From: Methylobacterium platani
GTDB taxonomy: Bacteria; Pseudomonadota; Alphaproteobacteria; Rhizobiales; Beijerinckiaceae
Assembly (NCBI RefSeq): GCF_001653715.1
Contig: NZ_LWHQ01000009.1
Location: 62,001-126,000, forward strand
Direction: 5' to 3'
DNA: 64,000 bases
The notes beneath the pieces are model-generated. The model had not been told where the DNA came from, made no database searches, and saw only the letters and a program-made list of their open reading frames with translations. The translations under genes were made by a program, and so were the position numbers. Positions within the stretch are counted from its first letter, which is position 1. Each line of letters opens with the position of its first letter. Positions 38,408-49,847 of the stretch are shown one piece after another.

Positions 38408-39388
38408 TCAGCCCGCCCGCGCGCCGCCCGCCGCCTCGCGGGCCCGCTCGACGACGAGGCGCCGCTCGCGCCAGACCACGAACACGCCGGCCGCCGCGAC
38501 GATGCCGCCGCCGACCGCGATCGCCGCGGTAGGCAGCTGGCCGAACACGAACCAGCCGATCAGCACCGACCACAGCATGGTGGTGTACTCGAACGGCGCG
38601 ACCAGCGAGGCGTCGCCGTGGCGATAGCTCTCGGTGAGCAGGATCTGCCCGATGCCGCCGAGCACGCCGACGACCACGAACAGGGCGAGGTCGGACAGGC
38701 CCGGCATCCGCCAGCCGAGCGCCAGGGTCGAGAGGCCGAGGAGCGAGGTAAACAGGAAGAAGTAGAGCACGATGGCGCCGGTGCGCTCGGTGCCGGTGAG
38801 CTTGCGGACCTGGATCGTGGCCGCCGCCGAGCAGCCCGCCGCCAGGATCGCGAACAGGGCGCCGGTCGCGCCGCCGCCATTCGATCCGCCGAATTCGAGG
38901 TGGGGGGCGAGCGTGATCAGCACGCCGAGGAAGCCGACGCTCACGCCGGCCCAGCGATAGGCCTGGACCTTCTCGCGCAGCACGATCGCCGCCAGCACCA
39001 CGACGAGGATCGGCGAGGCGTAGCCGATCGCGACGGCATCCGAGAGCGGCAGGAAGGACAGCCCGGCGAAGCCCGCGAACATGCCGCAGGCACCGATGAT
39101 GCTGCGCAGGATGTGGCCCCTGAGGTTCTGCGTGCGCACGGCGTCGCGCACGCTGCCCTGCCAGCGCAGCCACAGCAGCAGCGGCGCGATGGCGATGAAA
39201 CAGCGGAAGAACACGATCTCGCCGGTCGGGAACCGGTCGGCCAGGATCTTCACGCCGGCCGACATCAGCGTGAAGGCGAGCGCCGAGAGCACCTTCAGCC
39301 CGATCCCAAGATAGGGCCGCGCGGCCGCACGGCCCGACGCGCCAGATCCGGTGACCGAACGGCCGGGGACGACGAGGGGGGCTGCCAT
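38408..39388 (-). CDS. EamA/DMT family transporter
   Basis: The 326-residue protein has ten predicted helices and paired EamA domains. The first half ends ASPILVVVLAAIVLREKVQAY and the second ends EYTTMLWSVLIGWFVFG. The cysteine-rich segment around AAGCSAAATIQVRKLTG is typical for the S-adenosylmethionine/RhaT-like subgroup but does not fix a substrate. ATG start, 20 residues of unstructured N-terminus before helix 1. Thiamine-precursor transport is a guess from the thiE/thiD neighbours only. Confidence 0.87.
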   Translation of the reverse strand: MAAPLVVPGRSVTGSGASGRAAARPYLGIGLKVLSALAFTLMSAGVKILADRFPTGEIVFFRCFIAIAPLLLWLRWQGSVRDAVRTQNLRGHILRSIIGACGMFAGFAGLSFLPLSDAVAIGYASPILVVVLAAIVLREKVQAYRWAGVSVGFLGVLITLAPHLEFGGSNGGGATGALFAILAAGCSAAATIQVRKLTGTERTGAIVLYFFLFTSLLGLSTLALGWRMPGLSDLALFVVVGVLGGIGQILLTESYRHGDASLVAPFEYTTMLWSVLIGWFVFGQLPTAAIAVGGGIVAAAGVFVVWRERRLVVERAREAAGGARAG

Positions 39389-39641
39389 GGGCGGGGCGCT
39401 TTTCTGACGGTCGGGGGAGGTGCGCGGCCGCGGGGCACGCGGCGGGGCGTCCTGTCAGAACCACGAATCGGCACGGCCGAGGTAGAGGCCGGCCCGGGCG
39501 GCTGACCTGCGCGATCCGCATGGTCTCGTTTAAGTCTCCGCAAACGGATTTCGGCCTGCATCCCCGGCCGCGCTGTCCCGGTCCGGCTCCGCGTCATCAA
39601 AGTGATACGCGAATGGGGTTTGGCTGGCGCGAGACGCCGCC

Positions 39642-39654
39642 AAGGAGAATGCAC
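39642..39654 (+). promoter_or_regulatory. Shine-Dalgarno that sets the metallophosphoesterase start
   Basis: An aaggag (39642-39647) precedes an ATG at 39649, which is too close, and a GTG at 39655 with an ideal 7-nt spacing. The GTG is therefore the better start. Confidence 0.6.
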
Positions 39655-40539
39655 GTGGCCGAGGACGCCGACGCGCTTCGCGTGCGAACCCTGTTCCTCT
39701 CGGATATCCATCTGGGAACCAAGGGCTGCCAGGCCGATTTGCTGCTCGAGTTCCTGCGGGACGTCGATGCCGACGAGATCTACCTCGTCGGCGACATCGT
39801 CGACGGCTGGAAGCTGCGCTCGGGCTGGTACTGGCCGCAATCGCACAACGACGTGGTGCAGAAGCTGCTGCGGAAGGTGCGAAAGGGATCCCGGCTCGTC
39901 TACGTGCCGGGCAACCACGACGAGTTCCTGCGCGACTTCCTCGACATGCATTTCGGCGGGATCGAGATCCAGGACCAGGTGCTGCACGAGGCGGCGGACG
40001 GAAAGCGCTACCTCGTCATCCACGGCGACCAGTTCGACCTCGTGGTGCGCCACGCCCGCTGGCTGGCGCTGCTCGGCGACGGCGCGTACACGGCGGCCTT
40101 GTTCGTCAACACCCATCTCAACTGGGTGCGGCGCCGCCTCGGCCTGACCTACTGGTCGCTCTCGGCCTGGGCCAAGCTGAAGGTCAAGAACGCGGTCAAC
40201 TTCATCGGCCGGTTCGAGGAATTCCTGATCGCCGAGGCCCGCCGGGCCGAGGCCGACGGGGTGATCTGCGGCCACATCCACCACGCGGCGAGCCGCATGG
40301 TCGGCGACATGCACTATCTCAACACCGGCGACTGGGTCGAATCCTGCACCGCGGTGGTCGAGCATTACGACGGCACGATGGAGGTGATCCGCTTCGCCGA
40401 GTGGAGCCGCGCCAACGCCGAGGCCCCGGCGCCCCTCGCCGCGCGCCCGCGCCCGGCCGCCCCGGTCGAGGAGCTGGCGCCCGCCGCGCGTCACCCCCTG
40501 CCGGCCGCCGCGGCCCCCGGCACCCGGGCCGTCGCGTGA
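39655..40539 (+). CDS. Metallophosphoesterase, UDP-2,3-diacylglucosamine diphosphatase (LpxH)-like
   Basis: From the GTG the protein has 294 residues (MAEDADALRVRTLFL). Calcineurin-like metal ligands are intact: SDIHLG, GDIVDGW, PGNHDEF, IHGDQFD and CGHIHHA. This subgroup resembles LpxH/LpxH2, which removes UMP in lipid A synthesis; other lpx genes are absent here. The C-terminus is a proline/alanine-rich tail. Its stop overlaps the start of the glycosyltransferase (GTGA), implying coupled expression and perhaps a shared lipid substrate. Confidence 0.88.
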   Translation: MAEDADALRVRTLFLSDIHLGTKGCQADLLLEFLRDVDADEIYLVGDIVDGWKLRSGWYWPQSHNDVVQKLLRKVRKGSRLVYVPGNHDEFLRDFLDMHFGGIEIQDQVLHEAADGKRYLVIHGDQFDLVVRHARWLALLGDGAYTAALFVNTHLNWVRRRLGLTYWSLSAWAKLKVKNAVNFIGRFEEFLIAEARRAEADGVICGHIHHAASRMVGDMHYLNTGDWVESCTAVVEHYDGTMEVIRFAEWSRANAEAPAPLAARPRPAAPVEELAPAARHPLPAAAAPGTRAVA

Positions 40540-41639
40540 GGCTCCTCGTCGCGACCGATGCCTGGCACCCCCAGGTCAACGGCGTCGTCCGCTCGCTCGA
40601 GCACATGGTCGCGGCGGGGCGCCGGCGCGGCCACGACCCGGTGATGCTGACGCCGCTCGACTTCGCCAGCGTGCCGCTGCCGGGCTACCCCGAGATCCGC
40701 CTGTCGCTCGTGACCGCCCGGGGCGTCGCGGCGCGGTTCCCGGCGCTCGCCCCCACCCACGTCCACATCGCCACCGAGGGGCCGATCGGGCTCGCGACGC
40801 GACGGGTCTGCCTGGCGCAGGGGCGCCCCTTCACCACGAGCTACCACACCCGCTTCCCCGAATACCTCGCCGCCCGCCTGCCGGTGCCGGAGCGCTGGAG
40901 CTATGCGTGCTTGCGCCGCTTCCACGGCGCGGCGAGCGGCACCATGGTGAGCACGCCGTCGCTCGAGCGCGACCTCGCGGGTCGCGGCTTCGGGCGGCTG
41001 ATGCGCTGGACCCGCGGCGTCGACACCGACCTGTTCCATCCCCGCGACGGCGAGGCCGCGCCCGGGGCGCTGGCGGGCCTGCCCCGGCCGTTCTTCCTGT
41101 TCGTCGGGCGGCTCGCCGTGGAGAAGAACGTCGAGGCCTTCCTGCGCCTCGACCTGCCCGGCACCAAGCTCGTCGTCGGCGACGGGCCGGACCGGGCGCG
41201 GCTCGCCGCCGTCGATCCGGCAGCGTGCTTCCTCGGCACCCTCACCGGCGAGGCGCTCGCCCGGGTCTACGCGGCCTCCGACGTCTTCGTCTTCCCGAGC
41301 CTGACCGACACCTTCGGCATCGTGCTCCTGGAGGCCCTGGCGAGCGGGCTTCCGGTGGCGGCCTATCCGGTCACCGGTCCCCTCGACGTGATCGGCGGCA
41401 CGAATGTCGGGGTTCTCGGCCACGACCTCGGGGCGGCGGCCCGGGCGGCGCTCGCGATCCCGCGCGCGGCCTGCCGGGCGGAGGCCCTGCGCTACACCTG
41501 GGCGGCGAGCGCCGACCAGTTCTACGGCAACATCGAGGCCGCCCACGCGGAGGACGCGGCTCTCCCCCGGCGGCGGCGCCTCGGCCGGCCGCGGGCGCTG
41601 CCGGGCGAAGCACCGGTGCCGCGGGCGGGCGAGGGCTGA
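40536..41639 (+). CDS. Glycosyltransferase family 4 (GT-B)
   Basis: The GTG start overlaps the previous stop by 4 nt; 367 residues. N-domain: LLVATDAWHPQVNGVVRSL. C-domain: FLFVGRLAVEKNVEAFL, then the donor-binding EX7E-like region FVFPSLTDTFGIVLLEALASGLPV. It transfers a sugar from a nucleotide donor, probably to a lipid in the cytoplasmic face of the inner membrane. It resembles the SqdX/DgdA-like glycolipid synthases in overall pattern, but this is not decisive. Confidence 0.88.
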   Translation: MRLLVATDAWHPQVNGVVRSLEHMVAAGRRRGHDPVMLTPLDFASVPLPGYPEIRLSLVTARGVAARFPALAPTHVHIATEGPIGLATRRVCLAQGRPFTTSYHTRFPEYLAARLPVPERWSYACLRRFHGAASGTMVSTPSLERDLAGRGFGRLMRWTRGVDTDLFHPRDGEAAPGALAGLPRPFFLFVGRLAVEKNVEAFLRLDLPGTKLVVGDGPDRARLAAVDPAACFLGTLTGEALARVYAASDVFVFPSLTDTFGIVLLEALASGLPVAAYPVTGPLDVIGGTNVGVLGHDLGAAARAALAIPRAACRAEALRYTWAASADQFYGNIEAAHAEDAALPRRRRLGRPRALPGEAPVPRAGEG

Positions 41640-42036
41640 GCGGGCCCGAGCATGGTCCGGCGAGGCGGATCCCGGGCCGTCGCCCAACCCGGTCCACCCG
41701 GTCGGAGCGAAGACGGCATGCGATGACCGGACGACGAGCGACATCGCGGTTCCGCGGTCGACCGCGGAGCACGGATCCACGATACCGGCGGAGGGATGGT
41801 CCGGAACGAGTCGTGCCCGCCTCGCCGGACGGCGGATACGACGGGAGACAGGTCCGATCTCGCCCGTGCCGGCGCCGCCAAGCCCGCGCTGGCTCGTTTC
41901 CTGTCGCGCTACAGCGAGAGATCCGACGACACTGTCGATCCGGTTGGTCGGTCGGTGCCTCTCGGCCGGAGAATCAAGACAAATCGATTGTGCCGCGATA
42001 TGGCAAGATAGCCGGTAGCCATCGGAGCCGGTTCGA

Positions 42037-42065
42037 TTGGCGCTTCGATTCGATCTTGCATAAAT
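42037..42065 (+). promoter_or_regulatory. Candidate orphan promoter before the palindromic element
   Basis: ttggcg (-35) and ataaat (-10) are separated by 17 bp in an AT-rich patch. Transcription would begin near 42072 and read straight into the palindromic element, with no coding gene ahead on this strand. It is a weak-to-moderate match to the consensus. Confidence 0.4.
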
Positions 42066-42080
42066 ATCGACACGTCTCCC

Positions 42081-42222
42081 CGCCCTCCCGGGCCCGCGCA
42101 GCGGAACCCGGAAGCCGTCACCGCTGACGCCGCAGGATGAGGCGGAACGTTGATCGCGTGATCCTCCGCCGTCAGCGGTGACGGATCCCGGGGTCTCGCA
42201 AGCGGCGAGCCCCGGGAAGACG
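42081..42222. repeat. Intergenic palindromic element, copy 1
   Basis: The centre has a perfect 15-bp inverted repeat (ccgtcaccgctgacg at 42115-42129, complement at 42170-42184). Imperfect pairing extends inward another 8 bp and outward about 35 bp, where each arm has its own small hairpin (ccgc-gca-gcgg). The outer arms (tcccggg..., ...cccggga) match copies 2 and 3. It lies between convergent genes. Confidence 0.8.
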
Positions 42223-42262
42223 TCGGAGGATGCGACTGAGGTTCTCTCGATCCAACAGGCGC

Positions 42263-42619
42263 TCAAAGGGGGTGCGGGTAGCGGTCGTCTCCGGGGAAAG
42301 CACCGCCCGCCTGCAGACCGCCGATCACCGTGACTTGATTGGCCGGTGTCGTCATGTCCCACCCCGCCCATCCCGGGATGAAGGAATTTCCAGCAATGGT
42401 CCATTGCTGGTTGGAATCTCGGTGCACATGACCAACAACACAGATGCGGAAACCGCCGAACTCATAGAAGCAGTAAGCCTGCTTGGTCATCTGCTGAGCA
42501 GAAGAGATGTTGACGTATACGGATGCGCTGAAATTGGCATTTCTGACGGCGTTCTCGGCATCCGTATTGGTGAAATTGGCAGGAACGCCCCAACGACATT
42601 TCGTCATATCCCACGCCAT
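42263..42619 (-). CDS. Orphan hypothetical protein, 118 residues, AT-richer
   Basis: The ATG (MAWDMTKCRWGVPANF) is preceded by a good ggagg Shine-Dalgarno at 9-nt spacing, so I prefer this strand to an overlapping plus-strand ORF. Composition is unlike the neighbours: rich in Asn, Thr, Gln, Trp and Phe (FTNTDAENAVRNANFSAS; NQQWTIAGNSFIPGWAGW). No signal peptide or membrane helix. The strand-like, aromatic and Asn-rich pattern recalls lectin or carbohydrate-binding folds, but I recognise no family. Lower GC suggests horizontal acquisition. Confidence 0.65.
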   Translation of the reverse strand: MAWDMTKCRWGVPANFTNTDAENAVRNANFSASVYVNISSAQQMTKQAYCFYEFGGFRICVVGHVHRDSNQQWTIAGNSFIPGWAGWDMTTPANQVTVIGGLQAGGAFPGDDRYPHPL

Positions 42620-42790
42620 GGACGATATCCTCCGATCTTGAAAATCACGTTGCGAACGGACGGCTCGGCTTGAGCGCGCCCGCCCGGCGAGCGGATCCTC
42701 GATCGCGTCGATCGGCACCGCTCGCATCGACATGACGATATCGAAATTGCCGTGTAAACCGTATTTATTGGAATTGTCTTTCCTGAAAGA

Positions 42791-42818
42791 TTGACAGGTG
42801 AAGAAATAACAAGATTAT
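42791..42818 (+). promoter_or_regulatory. Consensus-like promoter pointing away from the orphan gene
   Basis: A perfect -35 ttgaca (42791-42796) and gattat (42813-42818, four of six matches to tataat) are 16 bp apart. It points right, where the next gene lies on the opposite strand, so its transcript would be antisense to the DUF488 gene or non-coding. Confidence 0.45.
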
Positions 42819-42947
42819 TCTGGTTTAACGCTGGAATCTTGATTGTTGTTGTCTCTTGAATCTACTGACACGATGGGCGTTTCCCCAACCCGAGGCGTCC
42901 TGCGGATGGACGCGAGGGGCAGCAGCGAGACCGCCGACCGAAGCCTG

Positions 42948-42985
42948 CCGGACGAACGGCGGAAGACCGGACGAACGGCAAGACG
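42948..42985. repeat. 19-bp tandem repeat
   Basis: Two adjacent units begin ccggacgaacggc and differ only in their last few bases. They are non-coding and lie between the orphan gene and the DUF488 gene. Confidence 0.6.
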
Positions 42986-43157
42986 ACGTCTTCCCCGCGA
43001 CCTGCGCTGGACTTTCCGCGGCCGCCAAGGGGCCCGGCCGTCCGGCGTGCCGGCGTCTCCCCGACCGGCCGCGGGTCGGCTGCACGCGACGCAGCCTCGG
43101 CTCTCGCCCGGGTCGCCGGCACCGTGGTCCGGTGCCGACCGACATCGCGGGATCGCC

Positions 43158-43601
43158 TCAGGCGAACAGGTCCACGATCGAAAACCCCCGCCCCGCCAAC
43201 CGCTCGCTCAGGACCCGCCGATGGCAGCGTTCCGGATCGCGCTCGAAGCAGAGCAGGCAGGTCGGGCCGGCCGCGGCGAGCGCTGCCAGCTCGTCGAGGG
43301 CGGCCTGCCCCGCCCCGGTCTCCAGCACCTCCTCGCAGTAGATCCGCCGCATCAGCCCGGCATCGTGGGCGCGGGCCGCCTCGCGGCCGGCCTTCGGCGT
43401 GCCCAGCCCGCGCAGATGCGCGTAGGCGATGCCCGCCTCGGTCAGGCCGGCGGCGAGCGCGCTCTTCGAGAAGCCGCGCTTGCGCGAGGCCGCCACCGCC
43501 CGCACATCGGCGAGCCTCGCCACGCCCGCATCGCGCAAGGCGGCGGCGAACCGCTCGGGATCGGCGCCTTCGTACCCGATGGTAAACAGAACCTTGCCCA
43601 T
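43158..43601 (-). CDS. DUF488 family protein
   Basis: The ATG MGKVLFTIGYEGADPERF gives 147 residues and fits the family start (TIGYEG). Other family features are LADVRAVAASRKRGFSK, YAHLRGLGTP and the C-terminal CLLCFERDPERCHRRVL with its Cys and His residues. DUF488 function is unsettled; the conserved Arg, Cys and His residues suggest an enzyme. It is monocistronic, divergent from the GH25 gene. Confidence 0.92.
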   Translation of the reverse strand: MGKVLFTIGYEGADPERFAAALRDAGVARLADVRAVAASRKRGFSKSALAAGLTEAGIAYAHLRGLGTPKAGREAARAHDAGLMRRIYCEEVLETGAGQAALDELAALAAAGPTCLLCFERDPERCHRRVLSERLAGRGFSIVDLFA

Positions 43602-43797
43602 GCGCCGCCCCGACAAATCTCAAGCATGGCCGGGGCTTATGCCCGATGGCCGAGGCCGGGGCGAGCTGTCGGCGGTTCTTACGTGGCTTATCGGCCACGG
43701 ATTTCGGAATTCCGTTCAGATCCCGTCAAGCTTCCATTAACCGGCCCCACCGCATCGAATAGCCATAGTGTTCCGCGTCAAGTCAGGCCGCGCCCCG

Positions 43798-44664
43798 ATG
43801 CCGATGGAGTCGACGATCCCCTCCGCCCCGTGGACCTCCCTCCTGTCGCGCGGCGTCCTGTGGGGCAGGCGCGCCCTGGCGGCGGCGAGCCTCGCGACGC
43901 TCGCGGCCTGCGCCGGCGGGGGGGCCGATTTCTATCCGACCAAGGGCGACGTGAAGCCCCATCCGGGCGTCGCCAAGGCGAAGATGCACCCGATCCAGGG
44001 CATCGACGTGTCGAAGTGGCAGGGCCCGATCGACTGGGCCTCGGTCCGGGGCGCCGGCACCCAGTTCGCCTACATCAAGGCGACCGAGGGCGGCGACCAC
44101 GTCGACGAGCGCTTCCGCGAGAACTGGGACGGTGCCGGCCGCGCCGGCGTGCCGCGGGGCGCCTACCACTTCGTGTTCTGGTGCCGCTCCGCCAAGGACC
44201 AGATGGACTGGTTCAAGCGCAACGTCCCCAACGACCCGACCGCCCTCCCCCCGGTCCTCGACGTCGAGTGGAACGGCCATTCGGCGCTCTGCCCGAAGAA
44301 GCTGCCGAAGGCCCAGGCTCTCGCCATGACCGAGTACATGCTGCGGGAGATGGAGGCCTATACCGGCAAGCGGCCGATCATCTACACCGACATCACGTTC
44401 CACAAGGACGTGCTGGAAGGCGAGCTGCCGGATTATCCGCACTGGGTCCGCTCCACGGCCGCCGAGCCGGAGCAGCGCTACGTCAACCGCGACTGGATGT
44501 TGTGGCAGTTCACCTCGACCGGGCGGGTGCCGGGGGTGCGCGGCGACGTCGACCGCAACGCCTTCTACGGCACCAAGGCCGAGTGGGCCTCGTTCCTGGC
44601 GACCGATTGCGACCCGCGCCACCATCGCCGGCTCTCAGCCGAAGGCTTGTGCACGGACAAGTGA
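43798..44664 (+). CDS. GH25 family lysozyme, lipoprotein
   Basis: From the ATG MPMESTIPS the protein has 288 residues. A signal peptide ends in lipobox TLAAC (Cys38). The GH25 barrel has catalytic Asp70 in GIDVSKWQG and Asp155/Glu157 in PVLDVEWNG, plus IKATEG and the C-terminal WQFTSTGRVPGV. It hydrolyses peptidoglycan beta-1,4 bonds between MurNAc and GlcNAc; an envelope remodelling role is likely as no phage genes are near. A GTG 30 bp upstream is an alternative start. A terminator follows. Confidence 0.93.
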   Translation: MPMESTIPSAPWTSLLSRGVLWGRRALAAASLATLAACAGGGADFYPTKGDVKPHPGVAKAKMHPIQGIDVSKWQGPIDWASVRGAGTQFAYIKATEGGDHVDERFRENWDGAGRAGVPRGAYHFVFWCRSAKDQMDWFKRNVPNDPTALPPVLDVEWNGHSALCPKKLPKAQALAMTEYMLREMEAYTGKRPIIYTDITFHKDVLEGELPDYPHWVRSTAAEPEQRYVNRDWMLWQFTSTGRVPGVRGDVDRNAFYGTKAEWASFLATDCDPRHHRRLSAEGLCTDK

Positions 44665-44685
44665 CGAGAGACGGCTGAAGACGAA

Positions 44686-44717
44686 GAAGCCCGGCGCGCG
44701 ACGAGCGGCCGGGCTTC
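44686..44717 (+). terminator. Terminator of the GH25 gene
   Basis: A perfect 10-bp stem (gaagcccggc, arms 44686-44695 and 44708-44717) with a 12-nt loop lies 22 bp after the stop. The T-rich tail is short. Confidence 0.65.
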
Positions 44718-44764
44718 ATCTGTTCCCATCGATGGTTTCTCGCACCCGGATCTGAAACCCTCCG

Positions 44765-44908
44765 CGTCGTCCCGGGGCTCGGCGCAGCCGGGAAGCCGGG
44801 ATCCATAACCGCTGATGGTCCAGAGCGAAGCGACCAGCGTGCCGATTCTTTCGGAGGCGCCGGCGTTCATGAATCCCGGGTTCCGCCGAGCGGCCCCGGG
44901 ATGACAGG
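44765..44908. repeat. Intergenic palindromic element, copy 2
   Basis: Left arm starts cgtcgtcccggggctcgg and the right arm ends cggccccgggatgaca, the two being imperfect inverted repeats of about 45 bp, with gaacccgggat-type cores that match copies 1 and 3. It fills most of the convergent gap between the GH25 and acdS genes (44665-44968); the rest of that gap holds only the terminator. Confidence 0.85.
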
Positions 44909-44968
44909 GAGGGTATGATGGTCCGGGGTCTGTTCGACGAATGATCGTCTGCCGAACAGGCCTCCCCC

Positions 44969-45991
44969 TCACCCGTTGCGGAACGTGTAGCTGTAGCCGT
45001 TCAGCGCCGGCGCCCCGCCGAGATGGGCGTAGAGCACCTTCGAGCCCTTGGGGAAGAAGCCCTTCTGCACGAGGTCGATCATGCCCTGCATCGACTTGCC
45101 CTCGTAGACCGGGTCGGTGATCATCGCCTCGAGCCGGGCGGCGAGGCGGATCGCCTCGACCGTCTCCTTCGAGGGCACGCCGTAGACCGGGTAGGCGTAG
45201 TCTTCCTTGATGACCACGTCGTCCTCGGTGATCTCGCCGGCGCCGACGAGCGCCGAGGTGTTGCGGGCGATCTCCAGCACCTGCGCCCGGGTCTGGGCCG
45301 GGGTGCAGGAGGCGTCGATGCCGATGACGTTGCCGGCCCGGCCGTCGGGCTTGAAGCCGACCACCATGCCGGCATGGGTCGAGCCGGTGACGGTGCAGAC
45401 CACGATGTAGTCGAAGCGCAGGCCCATCTCGGCTTCCTGCCGGCGCACCTCCTCGGCGAAGCCGACATAGCCAAGGCCGCCGAACTTGTGCACCGAGGCG
45501 CCGGCGGGAATCGCGTAGGGCTTGCCGCCCTTGGCCTTCACGTCCTCGATCGCCTGCTTCCAGCTGTCGCGGATGCCGATGTCGAAGCCCTCGTCGACGA
45601 GCTGCGACTCGGCGCCCATGATCCGCGTCAGCATGATGTTGCCGACCCGGTCGTAGACCGCGTCCTCGTGCGGCACCCAGGCTTCCTGAATCACCCGGCA
45701 CTTCATGCCGATCTTGGCTGCCACCGCCGCCACCATGCGGGTGTGGTTCGACTGCACGCCGCCGATCGACACCAGGGTGTCGGCGCCCGACGCGATCGCG
45801 TCCGGCACGATGTATTCGAGCTTGCGCAGCTTGTTGCCGCCGTAGGCGAGGCCCGAATTGCAGTCGTCGCGCTTGGCGTAGATCTGCACGTCGCCGCCGA
45901 GATGGGCGGTCAGCCGCGGCAGGTGCTCGATCGGGGTCGGGCCGAAGGTCAGGGGGTAGCGCTCGAACTGCGACAGCATCGACGGAATCAT
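44969..45991 (-). CDS. acdS: 1-aminocyclopropane-1-carboxylate (ACC) deaminase
   Basis: The 340-residue PLP enzyme carries the Schiff-base lysine in [11 protein letters not shown] (about residue 54). The residues that separate true ACC deaminases from D-cysteine desulfhydrases are both present: Glu in PVYEGKSM (about 297) and Leu in AHLGGAP (about 324). It converts the plant ethylene precursor ACC to 2-oxobutyrate and ammonia in the cytoplasm. An aggacc Shine-Dalgarno supports the first ATG. It is divergent from acdR, its likely regulator. Confidence 0.95.
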   Translation of the reverse strand: MIPSMLSQFERYPLTFGPTPIEHLPRLTAHLGGDVQIYAKRDDCNSGLAYGGNKLRKLEYIVPDAIASGADTLVSIGGVQSNHTRMVAAVAAKIGMKCRVIQEAWVPHEDAVYDRVGNIMLTRIMGAESQLVDEGFDIGIRDSWKQAIEDVKAKGGKPYAIPAGASVHKFGGLGYVGFAEEVRRQEAEMGLRFDYIVVCTVTGSTHAGMVVGFKPDGRAGNVIGIDASCTPAQTRAQVLEIARNTSALVGAGEITEDDVVIKEDYAYPVYGVPSKETVEAIRLAARLEAMITDPVYEGKSMQGMIDLVQKGFFPKGSKVLYAHLGGAPALNGYSYTFRNG

Positions 45992-46145
45992 CGCGGAGGT
46001 CCTGTGTGGAAGCCGCCGTCATCCTAGCCGCGATCCAGCGGAAGGTGCTCTCGAACTTGCCCGAAATGCGCTCCCGTATGGCGCCCGGTCCGCGCTTTCG
46101 TGCTACGATCGCTCGGTTTCTGCCAGTCCTGCGGAAGGATCTTTC

Positions 46146-46610
46146 ATGAGCCCTGGGCTCGACCGGATCGACGTCAAGATTCTCCGGCTGCTGCAGGAGG
46201 ATGGCCGGATCGGCAACGCGGAGCTCGCCAAGCGCGTCAACACCAGCCCGGCGACCTGCCACCGCCGCACCCAGCGGCTGTTCGACGAGGGATACCTGCG
46301 CGGCGTGCGCGGCGTCGTGGCGCCGGACCGGGTCGGGCGCGGCTCGCTGGTGCTGGTCGGCGTGGTGCTCGACCGCTCGACCCCCGAGAGCTTCTCGGCC
46401 TTCGAGGCGGCGGCGCTCGCGATGCCGATGCTGCTCGACTGCCACCTCGTCGCCGGCGACTTCGACTACTTCCTCAAGATCCGCGTCTCGGACATGGCCG
46501 ACTTCAACCGGATGCACAGCGAGATCCTCATCGCCCTGCCCGGCGTGCGCCAGACCCGGACCTTCTTCGTCATGAAGGAGGTGATCGACAACGCACCGCT
46601 CAGCTTGTGA
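46146..46610 (+). CDS. acdR: Lrp/AsnC family regulator, AcdR-like
   Basis: The 154-residue protein has an N-terminal AsnC helix-turn-helix ([27 protein letters not shown] is spread over residues 5-31; short form: [16 protein letters not shown]) and a C-terminal RAM ligand domain ([15 protein letters not shown]). Divergent placement next to acdS, 154 bp apart, is the known acdR-acdS layout, in which AcdR responds to ACC and activates acdS. A ggaagg Shine-Dalgarno sits 7 nt before the ATG. Confidence 0.92.
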   Translation: MSPGLDRIDVKILRLLQEDGRIGNAELAKRVNTSPATCHRRTQRLFDEGYLRGVRGVVAPDRVGRGSLVLVGVVLDRSTPESFSAFEAAALAMPMLLDCHLVAGDFDYFLKIRVSDMADFNRMHSEILIALPGVRQTRTFFVMKEVIDNAPLSL

Positions 46611-46687
46611 GAACACGGCGGTTGCCGCTGTACGCAGTTTGTTCTAGTCGTCGATCGAGATTGACCGGAGCCCCGGCCGGGAGCCCG

Positions 46688-46739
46688 ATCTGGTTATCCG
46701 TGCGACAGGCCCCATCTGGTCCTCCGTACGGTCGACAGG
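46688..46739. repeat. Imperfect direct repeat upstream of uvrA
   Basis: Two copies of atctggt-x2-tccgt-x-cg...gacagg (22 and 26 nt) lie side by side about 90-140 bp before the uvrA start. The second has a 4-bp insertion. It may be a regulatory duplication; no canonical SOS box coincides. Confidence 0.45.
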
Positions 46740-46826
46740 GTTCCCGGCATCGCGGGCTCCCGGCCGGTCCCCGGTCCCACCAAGCCTGGCCGCGCCCCGT
46801 TCGGCGGCGGCCCGGAGCCTTCCTGC

Positions 46827-49817
<2,991 letters not shown>

Positions 49818-49847
49818 CGTTTCGGCCGAAAACACCCGCGAAGCTTG

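Larger units (their letters stand above)
41640..42262. other. Gene-poor region between convergent genes
   Basis: This 623-bp stretch has no supported CDS. Its right half (about 41970-42075) is AT-richer than the window, with a candidate promoter at 42037-42065 and the palindromic element at 42081-42222. The left half looks like decayed sequence with no recognisable domain in any frame. Confidence 0.6.
42620..43157. other. Intergenic region with AT-rich island
   Basis: The 538-bp gap holds an AT-rich island (about 42725-42870) upstream of the orphan gene, a plus-strand promoter-like pair at 42791-42818 and a 19-bp tandem repeat at 42948-42985. No CDS is supported. Confidence 0.6.

Noticed and set aside
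42230..42673. A 147-codon plus-strand frame over the orphan gene
   Set aside because: The minus-strand ORF has a better Shine-Dalgarno and a more protein-like sequence. The plus-strand frame has no ribosome site at its start.
41640..43157. Insertion sequence or phage remnant
   Set aside because: No transposase or integrase fragment was recognised in any frame and no target-site duplication was evident, despite the unusual composition.
44969..45991. D-cysteine desulfhydrase as the identity of the PLP enzyme
   Set aside because: The discriminating Glu and Leu of ACC deaminase are both present and the divergent AcdR-like gene supports acdS.
46611..46826. LexA/SOS box before uvrA
   Set aside because: One gttc occurs (in tttgttctag) but no second copy at 7-bp spacing.
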